Source: Pseudomonas gingeri (GTDB lineage: Bacteria; Pseudomonadota; Gammaproteobacteria; Pseudomonadales; Pseudomonadaceae). From it: a stretch of DNA of 64,000 bases. Positions 8,224 to 16,482 of this stretch are shown here, in pieces. The position numbers and the translations under genes were made by a program. The notes under the pieces are model-generated. The model was not told the origin of the DNA. It saw only the letters and a list, made by a program, of their open reading frames with translations, and did not search any database. Each line of letters starts with the position of its first letter. The stretch's first letter is position 1. The stretch is taken from NCBI RefSeq assembly GCF_013386115.1, contig NZ_JACAOR010000002.1:295080-359079 (forward strand). Direction: 5' to 3'.

Positions 8224-8305
8224 GTAGGAGCCGGCTTGCCGGCGATAGCATCAGCAAAGTCATCGCGAGACTCAAAGGCCTCATCGCCGGCAAGCCGGCT
8301 CCCAC
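8224..8305. repeat. REPIN (inverted REP pair) at the 5' end of the LolA-like gene
   Basis: Two REP units face each other: 8224-8246 (core AGCCGGCTTGCCGGCGAT) and its inverted copy at 8283-8305 (ATCGCCGGCAAGCCGGCT). About 36 bases separate them. The pair ends only one base before ATG 8307. It lies inside an open frame that starts at ATG 8196, so the insertion has remained in frame with the downstream gene. Confidence 0.88.
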
Positions 8306-8306
8306 A

Positions 8307-8903
8307 ATGACCGTGCGCGGCCTGCTGCTGATGCTCTGCCTGGGCCTGTCCGCCCACGCAGCGGCTTTCGACCTGCAGCAACTGAGCGATCAGTTGGCGA
8401 AGCCGACCGTGATCCACGGTAGCTTCATCCAGGAAAAGCACCTGCGGGCCCTGCCGAAACCGCTGACCAGCAAGGGCACTTTTGTCCTGGCCAGGGACCA
8501 TGGCCTGCTCTGGCTGCTCAAGACCCCGCTGCAACAGGACTACCGCATCAGCGCCAAGGGCATTGCCCGGCGCGATGCCGGCGGCTGGCAGATGGTCCCG
8601 AACAAAAGCGCCGGCGCCGAACAGAACCGCTTGTTCATTGCCGTGCTGCAAGGCGACAGCAGCGGCCTGCAACGGGACTTCGAACTGCAACTGCAAGGCG
8701 ACGCCAAGGCCTGGCAACTGGTGCTGATCCCACGCTCCGTGCTGCTCAAGCAGATCTTCACCCGCATCAATATCGACGGCGGCGAGCTGGTACAGCGTAT
8801 CGAGCTGCTGGAAACCCAGGGCGACAGCACCGTCCTGCGCATGCAGGACAGCACGGCGAACCTGCCATTGAGCGACGCGGAGCAGCATGACTTTGCCGAG
8901 TGA
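8307..8903 (+). CDS. LolA-like outer membrane lipoprotein carrier protein of the aryl polyene cluster
   Basis: A 198-residue secreted protein with a signal peptide (MTVRGLLLMLCLGLSAHA, cut near AHA/AAF) and a LolA-like unclosed beta-barrel (FIQEKHLRALPKPLTSKG, DRIELLE-type strands). By gene order it corresponds to ApeL. It should ferry the hydrophobic polyene lipid through the periplasm with the MMPL pump encoded next. The frame is open to ATG 8196, which overlaps the apeK stop, but the intervening 37 codons are a translated REPIN and would bury the signal peptide. ATG 8307 is therefore the better start, although it lacks a normal ribosome site and translation may depend on coupling. It overlaps the next gene by 17 bases. 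Confidence 0.8.
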   Translation: MTVRGLLLMLCLGLSAHAAAFDLQQLSDQLAKPTVIHGSFIQEKHLRALPKPLTSKGTFVLARDHGLLWLLKTPLQQDYRISAKGIARRDAGGWQMVPNKSAGAEQNRLFIAVLQGDSSGLQRDFELQLQGDAKAWQLVLIPRSVLLKQIFTRINIDGGELVQRIELLETQGDSTVLRMQDSTANLPLSDAEQHDFAE

Positions 8904-11226
8904 ACGCCTGCTGCCGCGCCTGTTCCTGATCCTGCTGCTGGCGGTGCTGGCGCTCGCCGGCTGGCAATGGCGGCACGGCGCGCCGCTGTCGGCCAACCTG
9001 ATGGAACTGGTGCCGGGCTCCTCGCCCGATGCCCTGGACCTCAAGGCCGAACAGCGCATGCAGGAACCACTGAACCGGGAAATGCTGGTCCTGGTCGGCC
9101 AGGCCGATCGCCAGAAAGCCATCGCCATGGCCCGCCAACTGGGTGAGCAATGGCAGGCCAGCGGGCTGTTCGAAAAGGTCCAGTGGGACCTGCAGGCCGA
9201 TCTGCCCGCCTTGCGCCAGCAACTGCTGAACGGCCGCCTGGCCATGCTCGCCGCGAAGGATCGCCGGCAGTTGATCGACGATCCGGCGGCCTTTATCCAG
9301 CAACGGCTGCAGGCGCTGTATGACCCCTTCACCGGCTTCAGCCTGGTGCCGAGCCAGGATGACTGGCTAGGCCTGACCGGACGGATCCAGAACAGCCAGC
9401 CGCAGCGTGGCGCGGTGCAACTGGACATCGGCAGTGGCGCCCTGGTGGCCGATGCCGACGGCAAGAGCTGGGTATTGCTGCGGGCGCGCACCACCGGCAA
9501 TGCCTTCGATATGAAACTGCCGCTGCAAGTGGCCGAACTGCTCCGGCAAAGCCGCCAGGAAGCGAGCCGGGCCGATGTACAACTGCTGGCCGCCAGCGGC
9601 CTGCTGTACGCCGCCAATGGCCAGCAGCAGGCGACCCGGGAAATCACCTGGGTCGGCGGTGGCGCCACCCTGGGCATTCTCCTGCTGTTGTTGCTGGCTT
9701 TCCGTCGCTTGCGCGTGTTGCTGGCGTTTGTCCCGGTGCTGGTGGGCATGCTGTTCGGTGCCGTGGCCTGCGTGGCGCTGTTCGGCCATATGCATGTGAT
9801 GACGCTGGTGCTCGGCTCCAGCCTGATCGGCGTCGCGGTGGATTACCCGCTGCATTACCTGTCCAAGAGCTGGAGCCTGAAACCCTGGCACAGTTGGCCG
9901 GCCCTGCGCATCACCCTGCCCGGCCTGACCCTGAGCCTGGCGACCAGTTGCATCGGCTACCTGGCACTGGCCTGGACGCCGTTCCCGGCCCTGACCCAGA
10001 TCGCGGTGTTCTCCGCCGCCGGCCTGCTCGGCGCCTACCTCAGCGCGGTATGCCTGTTGCCGGCGCTGCTCAAGGGCACCGACCTGCGTCCCGCGCAATG
10101 GCCGCTGCGGATCTGCGAAGGCTTGCTGGCCCTGCGCGAACAGCTCCTGAAGAAGCTCGGCAGCCCATTGCTGCTGGTCCTGTTGTTGCTGTTCTGTGGC
10201 GCCGGCCTGTGGCAACTGAACAGCAAGAACGACATCCGCCAATGGGTCGGTGCACCGCCACAATTGCAGGCCGAGGCCCAGGCCATTGCGCGGATCACCG
10301 GCTACCAGCCGACCAGCCAGTTCTTCCTCGTCCGCGCCGCCGATCAACAGCAACTGCTGGAGCGTTCGGCAGCGCTGGGCAAGCGCCTCGAGCAACTGGT
10401 CAGCCTGGAGAAGCTGCAAGGCTACCTGTCGCTGAACCAGCTGGTGAGCCTGCCCAGTGAACAGCAACGCCTGCGTGACTCGCTCAGGCAACTGCCAGGG
10501 TACTGGCAACCGCTGCTCGACCTCGGCGTGCCGCTGGCGGCCTTGCAGGGCGAACTGAGCCAGTTGCAGGCCCTGCCGATCCAGGATATCGACAGCGCCC
10601 TGGTCGGCCCCCTGGCCGAGCCCTGGCGCGCGCTCTGGCTCGGCCCCAATGCCGACGGCGTGGCGGGCATGGTCAGCCTGCAGGGCCTGAACAACGCCGA
10701 CCTGCTGCGCGTCCAGGCCATGGACCTGCCGGGGGTACAACTGGTGGATCGTCTCGGCGACCTGAACAAGGTGTTCGCCGCGACGCAGATCAGTGCGGCG
10801 GAACTGAAGCTCGCCTCCTGCGTGCTGATCGTTCTGCTGCTGATCCTGCCGTTCGGTCTCGGCGGTGCCTTGCGCATCGTCGCGCTGCCGCTGCTGGCGG
10901 CGCTGTGCAGCCTCGCCAGCCTCGGCTGGCTGGGCCAGCCGCTGACCCTGTTCAGCCTGTTCGGCTTGCTGCTGGTCACGGCCATCAGCGTCGACTACGC
11001 GATCCTGATGCGCGAACAGATCGGTGGCGCCGCCGTCAGCCTGCTTGGCACCCTGCTGGCGGCGCTGACCACCTGGTTGTCGTTTGGCCTGCTGGCGATT
11101 TCCAGCACCCCGGCGGTCAGCAACTTCGGCCTGTCGGTCAGCCTCGGCCTGGCCTTCAGCTTCCTGCTCGCGCCCTGGGCCGGTCGCCAACCCCATGTCA
11201 CCCCGGTGACGGAGCCCGCGCCATGA
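8887..11226 (+). CDS. MMPL/RND-family exporter of the aryl polyene cluster
   Basis: A 779-residue polytopic inner membrane protein with the RND/MMPL layout. There is one N-terminal membrane helix, a periplasmic domain (about 40-260), a first helix bundle containing LIGVAVDYPLHYLSKSW, a second periplasmic domain (about 430-640), and a second bundle containing LVTAISVDYAILMRE. The Asp residues in the two VDY motifs are the usual proton-relay positions. By order it matches ApeM. It probably extracts the polyene lipid from the inner membrane and hands it to the LolA-like protein. GGAG precedes ATG 8887, and the gene overlaps both neighbours. Confidence 0.87.
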   Translation: MTLPSERLLPRLFLILLLAVLALAGWQWRHGAPLSANLMELVPGSSPDALDLKAEQRMQEPLNREMLVLVGQADRQKAIAMARQLGEQWQASGLFEKVQWDLQADLPALRQQLLNGRLAMLAAKDRRQLIDDPAAFIQQRLQALYDPFTGFSLVPSQDDWLGLTGRIQNSQPQRGAVQLDIGSGALVADADGKSWVLLRARTTGNAFDMKLPLQVAELLRQSRQEASRADVQLLAASGLLYAANGQQQATREITWVGGGATLGILLLLLLAFRRLRVLLAFVPVLVGMLFGAVACVALFGHMHVMTLVLGSSLIGVAVDYPLHYLSKSWSLKPWHSWPALRITLPGLTLSLATSCIGYLALAWTPFPALTQIAVFSAAGLLGAYLSAVCLLPALLKGTDLRPAQWPLRICEGLLALREQLLKKLGSPLLLVLLLLFCGAGLWQLNSKNDIRQWVGAPPQLQAEAQAIARITGYQPTSQFFLVRAADQQQLLERSAALGKRLEQLVSLEKLQGYLSLNQLVSLPSEQQRLRDSLRQLPGYWQPLLDLGVPLAALQGELSQLQALPIQDIDSALVGPLAEPWRALWLGPNADGVAGMVSLQGLNNADLLRVQAMDLPGVQLVDRLGDLNKVFAATQISAAELKLASCVLIVLLLILPFGLGGALRIVALPLLAALCSLASLGWLGQPLTLFSLFGLLLVTAISVDYAILMREQIGGAAVSLLGTLLAALTTWLSFGLLAISSTPAVSNFGLSVSLGLAFSFLLAPWAGRQPHVTPVTEPAP

Positions 11227-12380
11227 TGATCCTCCTTTTCTGGGGCATGGCCCTGGTCGCCTTCGCCGTGGCGACGCGCATCGGCCGACAGTTCGGCCTG
11301 ATCCCGATCGTCAGCCAGTTGCTCCTGGCCACCTTCGGCCTGCCATTGCTGATGCTGTTCTGGATCGAACCGCACTGGCAATTGAGCGGGGCCGCGCTGG
11401 TCGCTCCCGACTGGCTGAGGACCGCCTACGGTTTTGCCTTCGCGCTGGTCCTGGGGCATATCCTCAGCGACGTGATCGAACTGAAGATGGACCGCCAGAG
11501 CCTGAAGATCGCCCTGCCGAGTTTCTGCGTGCCATTCGCCTGCGGGCTGGCCTGCGCCGTCTGGCTGCTGCCGGAACAGCACTGGCTCAGTTCCCTGGCC
11601 ATCGGGCTGGTGTTCGCCATCACCGCGATCCCGGTGCTGTACCTGTACCTCAAGCACATCGGCTATCCGCCCGCCGCCACCCGCCGCCTGGTGCAGACCG
11701 CGATCCTCATCGACCTGAGCTGCTGGACCCTGTTCGGCCTGGCCCAGGGCAGCCTGCACCTGAGCAGCCTGCTGTTGCCCCTGGCGGGCGCCCTGCTGCC
11801 GCTGCTCCTGCACCGGTGCCGGGTGCGCAAGCCACTGACCTACAGCCTGATGTTCTTCGGCCTGCTGGTGGTGGCCGAGCACTACAAGCTCAACGCGCTG
11901 ATCTTCGGCATCGGCTACCTGTTCTGCATGGCCTGGCTCAAGGTGCCGCTGGTACTGCCATTGCCGGCCGTGTGGATGAACCGCCTGCAGACCGGCCTGG
12001 CGATCCCGTTGATCCTGACCTTCGGCATCGTGCAGATCGACGTGCACGGCGGGATGAGCAGCCTGAGCGCCGTGCAGTTCGCCGCGCTGCTGCTGTTCCC
12101 GGTGGCGAGCAAGCTGCTCGGCAACTGGCTCGGCCTGCGTTGGGCCAGCCGTTCGTTCCCGGGCGCCAGCCTGTGGAAGGAAAGCCTGCTGCTGAATATT
12201 CGCGGCCTGAGTGAAATCGTCTTCCTCAACCTGCTGCTGCAACAACGGCTGATCAGCCCGGCGCTGTACTTCGCCCTGATGCTGATGGGCCTGCTCGCCA
12301 CGCTGCTGCCGGCCCTGGCGGGCATGAACCGAATCCCCTTCAATAGCGCCGAGACCGGCAAGGAGCCTGTGTGCCAATAG
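11223..12380 (+). CDS. CPA2-type cation:proton antiporter-like membrane protein
   Basis: A 385-residue protein with 11-13 predicted membrane helices. It shows CPA2/NapA-like signatures: GLVFAITAIPVLYLYL corresponds to the AxTAxPVL motif, and LLNIRGLSEIVFLNLLLQQ to the MNTRGLTELVVL motif. The ion-binding helix reads AILIDLSCW, with a single Asp where NapA-type antiporters have Asp-Asp. It may therefore be a proton/potassium or otherwise electroneutral exchanger, or may have been adapted to another job. It is translated by ATGA overlap with the exporter and followed by an overlap with the flavoenzyme, so it is an integral cluster member. No role in aryl polyene synthesis is established to my knowledge. 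Confidence 0.75.
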   Translation: MMILLFWGMALVAFAVATRIGRQFGLIPIVSQLLLATFGLPLLMLFWIEPHWQLSGAALVAPDWLRTAYGFAFALVLGHILSDVIELKMDRQSLKIALPSFCVPFACGLACAVWLLPEQHWLSSLAIGLVFAITAIPVLYLYLKHIGYPPAATRRLVQTAILIDLSCWTLFGLAQGSLHLSSLLLPLAGALLPLLLHRCRVRKPLTYSLMFFGLLVVAEHYKLNALIFGIGYLFCMAWLKVPLVLPLPAVWMNRLQTGLAIPLILTFGIVQIDVHGGMSSLSAVQFAALLLFPVASKLLGNWLGLRWASRSFPGASLWKESLLLNIRGLSEIVFLNLLLQQRLISPALYFALMLMGLLATLLPALAGMNRIPFNSAETGKEPVCQ

Positions 12381-13618
12381 TTGAAACGCAACGCCGCGAA
12401 GTCGTGGTGATAGGCGCCGGCCCTTCCGGTGCGATCGCCGCCGCGTTGCTCAAGCGCAATGGCCACGACGTGCTGATCGTCGAACGCCAGCACTTCCCGC
12501 GCTTCTCCATCGGTGAAAGCCTGCTGTCCCATTGCCTGGACTTCGTCGAGGAAGCCGGCATGCTCGAAGCCGTCAACGCCGCCGGCTTCCAGTTGAAGAA
12601 CGGCGCGGCCTTCGCCTGGGGCGAGCGCTACAGTGCCTTCGATTTCGGCCAGACCTTCAGCCAGGGCAAGCCGACCACCTTCCAGGTCCAGCGCGCCGAT
12701 TTCGACAAGCTGCTGGCCGACCAGGCCGCCCTGCAGGGCGTGGAAATCCGCTACGGCGAGGAAATCGTCAGCGCCGACTTCGAGCGCCCGCAACCGCAAC
12801 TGCGGGCCCGGCGCGAGGATGGCAGCGAGTACCTGATCGAGGCCGGGTTCGTTCTCGATGCCAGCGGTTACGGCCGCGTCCTGCCACGCCTGCTGGACCT
12901 TGAGGCACCGTCGAACTTCCCGGTGCGCCAGGCCATCTTCACCCATGTCGAGGACCGGATCGACGCGCCAGGTTTCGAACGGGAAAAGATCCTCATCACC
13001 ACCCATCCCGAGCAGCGCGACATCTGGTTCTGGACCATTCCCTTCAGCAACGGCCGCTGTTCCATCGGCGTGGTCGCCGCCGCCGAGCACTTCGCCGGTC
13101 GCGGCGACGACCTCGACGCCAGCCTGAAGGGCTTCATCGCCGAGACGCCCAGCCTGCAACGGGTGCTGGCAAACGCCGTGTGGGACACCCCGGCACGGAC
13201 CATCGGCGGCTACTCGGCCAACGTCAAGCGCCTGCACGGCCCGGGCTTCGCCCTGCTGGGCAATGCCGCAGAATTCCTCGACCCGGTGTTCTCCTCGGGC
13301 GTGACCATCGCCATGCGCTCGGCGAGCATGGCCGCCGGCCTTCTGCACCGCCAGTTGCAGGGCGAAAGCGTCGACTGGCAAAGCCAGTTCGCCGAACCGT
13401 TGAAACGCGGTGTCGACACCTTCCGCTGCTACGTCGAAGGCTGGTACGCCGGGACCTTCCAGGATGTGATCTTTCACCCTGGCAGCTCGCCGGAAATCCG
13501 CGCGATGATCAGCTCGATCCTCGCCGGCTATGCCTGGGACGAGCGCAATCCGTTTGTCAGTGAGCCCAAGCGCCGCCTGCGCATGCTCTCCGAAATCTGT
13601 GCGAGCACGCCGGCATGA
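12371..13618 (+). CDS. FAD-dependent halogenase-like oxidoreductase
   Basis: A 415-residue flavoenzyme of the tryptophan-halogenase superfamily. GAGPSG at the N-terminus binds FAD. Lys76 in GFQLKNGAAF aligns with the halogenase catalytic lysine region. W219-F-W-T-I-P224 satisfies the WxWxIP signature of flavin-dependent halogenases. DPVFSSG (304-310) matches the FAD/chloride loop of enzymes such as PltA that act on carrier-bound substrates. The position among aryl polyene genes suggests halogenation of the aryl head group or chain, as in brominated xanthomonadins; a plain dehydrogenase or hydroxylase role remains possible. The start is GTG 12371, five bases after AGGAG at 12361-12365. It overlaps the antiporter gene by 10 bases. 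Confidence 0.75.
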   Translation: MPIVETQRREVVVIGAGPSGAIAAALLKRNGHDVLIVERQHFPRFSIGESLLSHCLDFVEEAGMLEAVNAAGFQLKNGAAFAWGERYSAFDFGQTFSQGKPTTFQVQRADFDKLLADQAALQGVEIRYGEEIVSADFERPQPQLRARREDGSEYLIEAGFVLDASGYGRVLPRLLDLEAPSNFPVRQAIFTHVEDRIDAPGFEREKILITTHPEQRDIWFWTIPFSNGRCSIGVVAAAEHFAGRGDDLDASLKGFIAETPSLQRVLANAVWDTPARTIGGYSANVKRLHGPGFALLGNAAEFLDPVFSSGVTIAMRSASMAAGLLHRQLQGESVDWQSQFAEPLKRGVDTFRCYVEGWYAGTFQDVIFHPGSSPEIRAMISSILAGYAWDERNPFVSEPKRRLRMLSEICASTPA

Positions 13619-14349
13619 ACAATCAATACCTGAGCGATACCTACGTCGAGGAAACCCGCTTCGGCTTCTGGTTCCTGCGCAGCCATACCTGGCAGCACCA
13701 CGTGCTGCGCGTGGCGATCAACGACCTGCGCGGCCTGTTCAGTGAAGCTCCGCCGGAAAACCCGGTGGTGCTGGATGCCGGTTGCGGCCAGGGCAAGTCT
13801 TTCCAGTATCTGCAGCAGGTGTTCTCGCCGCAGCGCCTGATCGGCCTCGACGCCGACCCGCACAGCCTCAAGCTGAGCGGTGAAGAAGCCCGACGACGCG
13901 ATATCGCGATCGAGCTGATCGGCAGCGACTGCGCGACGCTGGACGTGGCTTCCGACAGCGTCGATATCCTGTTCTGCCACCAGACCTTCCATCACCTGGT
14001 CCAGCAGGATCGCGCCCTGGCCGAGTTCTACCGCGTGCTCAAGCCGGGCGGCTACCTGCTGTTCGCCGAGTCCACCGAGGCCTATATCGATACCTGGGTG
14101 ATCCGCTGGCTGTTCCGCCACCCGATGCACGTGCAGAAAAGTGCCGCGCAGTACCTGGACATGATCCGCGACCAGGGCTTCGAGTTCGAGGCCCGCAACG
14201 TCTCCTACCCGTACCTGTGGTGGAGCCGCGCCAAGGACTTCGGCCTGCTCGAACGCCTGCGCCTGAAAAACCCGCCGCCGGTCGGCCAGCGCGAGGAAAC
14301 GCTGGTCAACGTGGTCGCGCGCAAGCCGCTCGCAGGTCACACCGAATGA
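13615..14349 (+). CDS. Class I SAM-dependent methyltransferase
   Basis: A 244-residue Rossmann-fold methyltransferase. VVLDAGCGQGKSFQYLQ is the SAM-binding motif I, IGLDADPHSL the acidic post-I motif, and VDILFCHQTFHHLV the motif II region. Aryl polyene head groups are commonly ring-methylated, so C- or O-methylation of the phenyl ring is the natural inference. The ATG overlaps the previous stop by 4 bases, and the stop overlaps the next ATG. It is comparable by content to the methyltransferase at the apeA/apeB end of E. coli-type clusters. Confidence 0.82.
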   Translation: MNNQYLSDTYVEETRFGFWFLRSHTWQHHVLRVAINDLRGLFSEAPPENPVVLDAGCGQGKSFQYLQQVFSPQRLIGLDADPHSLKLSGEEARRRDIAIELIGSDCATLDVASDSVDILFCHQTFHHLVQQDRALAEFYRVLKPGGYLLFAESTEAYIDTWVIRWLFRHPMHVQKSAAQYLDMIRDQGFEFEARNVSYPYLWWSRAKDFGLLERLRLKNPPPVGQREETLVNVVARKPLAGHTE

Positions 14350-14828
14350 TTCGCGCACTGCTGCTGGGCGGCCTTCTGCTGCTGAGCGCCTGCGCCAGCC
14401 GGCTGCCGCTGCCCGCACATACCCCGACCCTGGTCCTGCCCCTGCAATTGCATATCCAGCGCGAGCAGGACGGCGCCCGGCAGGACTGGCTGCTGGTGAT
14501 CCAGCGCGAAGCCGATGGCCTGCGCTGGTCGCTGATGGACCCGCTGGGAATTCCCCTGGCACGCCAGCGCCTGCAGGACGGCGAGTGGCAGGCCGACGGC
14601 CTGTTGCCGCCCAACCCGCAGGCCCGCGAACTGTTCGCCGCACTGCTGTTCGCGCTGACACCGCAAGCCGAATTGCCCGCCAACTATCCGGCTGCCCGCC
14701 AGCAACCGGCTCAGCGCAGCCTCGGCGAGCAGTGGCAGGTCCGCTATCGCCAACCGCTGGATTTCAGCCTCGACCTGCCGCAAGGTCTGCATTACCGCAT
14801 CAGCCCGCTGAACGAGGGCACGCCATGA
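14346..14828 (+). CDS. DUF3261-like lipoprotein of the aryl polyene cluster
   Basis: A 160-residue lipoprotein. A short hydrophobic signal (MIRALLLGGLLLLSAC) ends in the lipobox LLSAC, giving an N-terminal lipidated Cys16. The residue after Cys is Ala, not Asp, so transport to the outer membrane is expected. It fits the DUF3261 family that lies directly before apeO in such clusters (ApeN by order). It is probably part of the outer-membrane receiving machinery with the LolA-like protein. The true start is ATG 14346 (ATGA overlap); longer upstream-open frames are methyltransferase shadow. Confidence 0.75.
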   Translation: MIRALLLGGLLLLSACASRLPLPAHTPTLVLPLQLHIQREQDGARQDWLLVIQREADGLRWSLMDPLGIPLARQRLQDGEWQADGLLPPNPQARELFAALLFALTPQAELPANYPAARQQPAQRSLGEQWQVRYRQPLDFSLDLPQGLHYRISPLNEGTP

Positions 14829-16021
14829 CCGCCTACCTGAACGCACTCGGGCTGATCTGCGCCCTCGGCCGCGACAAGCGCGAAGTCGCGCGCAACCTGT
14901 TCGCCGGCGACTGCTCGGGCCTGCGCGACGAAAGCGGCTGGGTCCCCGGGCGGGTCTTGCCGGTCGCCGCCGTGCGTGGCGAACTGGCAGCGATTCCGGC
15001 CGAGCTCGACGGGCAGAGCAGCCGCAACAACCAGCTGCTGATGGAAGCCACCGTGCAGATCGCCGAGCCGATCCAGCGCGCCATCGACACCTATGGCCGC
15101 GAGCGTATCGGTATCGTCCTGGGCACCAGCACCTCGGGCATCGACGAAGCCAGCCGCGGCATTGCCAGCTACCTGCGTGACCGGCAGTTCCCCGACGACT
15201 ACGACTACCGCCAGCAGGAACTGGGCGCCCCGGCCAACTTTCTCGCCGACTGGCTGCAACTGAGTGGCCCCGCCTATGTGATTTCCACCGCCTGCACCTC
15301 CAGCGCCCGCGCGCTGATGAGCGCCCAGCGCCTGCTCGACCTCGGGCTGTGCGACGCGGTGCTGTGCGGCGGGGTCGACAGCCTGTGCAAGCTGACCCTC
15401 AACGGCTTCACCTCGCTGGAGGCGGTGTCGGGGCAACGCTGCAACCCGTTCTCGGTGAACCGCAACGGCATCAATATCGGCGAAGCCGCCGTGCTGTTCC
15501 TGATGAGCAGGCAGGCCACCGGTCCCCAGCCACTCGCCCTGCTGGGCGCCGGGGCCAGCAGCGATGCGTACCATATCTCCGCCCCGGAACCGAGTGGCCG
15601 GGGAGCGACGCAAGCCATGGCCAAGGCCTTGCACCGAGCCGGCCTGCGACCGGACCAGATCGCCTACCTGAACCTGCACGGCACCGCGACCCAGCACAAC
15701 GACGCCATGGAAAGCCTGGCGGTGGCCGGGCTGTTTCCCGCCGGCGTACCCTGCTCCTCGACCAAGCCCATGACCGGCCACACCCTCGGCGCCGCCGGGG
15801 CACTGGAAGCGGCGTTCTGCTGGCTGAGCCTGAGCGCCGACAACCCCACCGGGGCGCTACCACCGCATATCTGGGACGGCCAGCCCGACCCGGCGCTACC
15901 GCCGCTTCGCTGGGTCGGCAAAGACGCGAGTCTCGACCCCACCACCCCACGCCGCCTGATGAGCAACTCATTTGCCTTCGGCGGCAACAACGTCAGCCTG
16001 ATTATCGGAGACGCCCCATGA
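14825..16021 (+). CDS. apeO: Beta-ketoacyl-ACP synthase (ApeO type)
   Basis: A 398-residue FabF-like ketosynthase with the full thiolase-fold triad: Cys157 in STACTSSARAL, His285 in NLHGTATQ and His319 in KPMTGHTLGAAG. It condenses malonyl-ACP with the growing chain. In characterised aryl polyene systems it works as a heterodimer with the KS-like ApeC, which is encoded first in this operon. It starts by ATGA overlap at 14825 and ends by ATGA overlap with apeP. It differs from ApeR in length and N-terminus, so the two are not recent duplicates. Confidence 0.9.
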   Translation: MTAYLNALGLICALGRDKREVARNLFAGDCSGLRDESGWVPGRVLPVAAVRGELAAIPAELDGQSSRNNQLLMEATVQIAEPIQRAIDTYGRERIGIVLGTSTSGIDEASRGIASYLRDRQFPDDYDYRQQELGAPANFLADWLQLSGPAYVISTACTSSARALMSAQRLLDLGLCDAVLCGGVDSLCKLTLNGFTSLEAVSGQRCNPFSVNRNGINIGEAAVLFLMSRQATGPQPLALLGAGASSDAYHISAPEPSGRGATQAMAKALHRAGLRPDQIAYLNLHGTATQHNDAMESLAVAGLFPAGVPCSSTKPMTGHTLGAAGALEAAFCWLSLSADNPTGALPPHIWDGQPDPALPPLRWVGKDASLDPTTPRRLMSNSFAFGGNNVSLIIGDAP

Positions 16022-16482
16022 TCGATTGGCCGCTCGCCGAATTGCTGCCCCACGCCGGTGACATGATCCTGATCGATCAGGTCCTGGCGTTCGATGAAGA
16101 ACAGATCCATACCCGGCTCACCGTGCGCCCCGGCGGCCTGTTCAACCACGCCGACGGCAGCCTGCCGGCCTGGGTCGGAATCGAACTGATGGCCCAGAGC
16201 GTCGCCGCCTACGCCGGCTGTCGCGCCCGTGGCGCCGGCCAGCCGGTGGAGCTGGGGTTCCTGCTCGGGACCCGCAGGTTCGAGTGCAATGTGGAACATT
16301 TTCCCGCGGGCAGCGAGCTGACCATCCACGCCCAACGCTCCCTGGAAGACGACAACGGCATGGGGGTATTCGAATGCCACCTGACCGGTCCCGACATCCA
16401 CGCCACGGCCCGCCTGAACGTGTTCCGTCCGCCACAGGCCGCCGCCTATCTCAACGAATCACAGGAATCCAGCCATGACTGA
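16018..16482 (+). CDS. apeP: 3-hydroxyacyl-ACP dehydratase, hot-dog fold (ApeP type)
   Basis: A 154-residue hot-dog protein beginning MIDWPLAELLPHAGDMILID; the PHAGDM segment occupies the FabZ active-site histidine position, and WVGIELMAQSVAAYAG forms the central helix. It dehydrates the 3-hydroxy intermediate to build the conjugated polyene. In other systems it works as a heterodimer with ApeI, which here is the C-terminal domain of the ApeH ligase. It overlaps apeO by 4 and apeQ by 8 bases. Confidence 0.87.
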   Translation: MIDWPLAELLPHAGDMILIDQVLAFDEEQIHTRLTVRPGGLFNHADGSLPAWVGIELMAQSVAAYAGCRARGAGQPVELGFLLGTRRFECNVEHFPAGSELTIHAQRSLEDDNGMGVFECHLTGPDIHATARLNVFRPPQAAAYLNESQESSHD

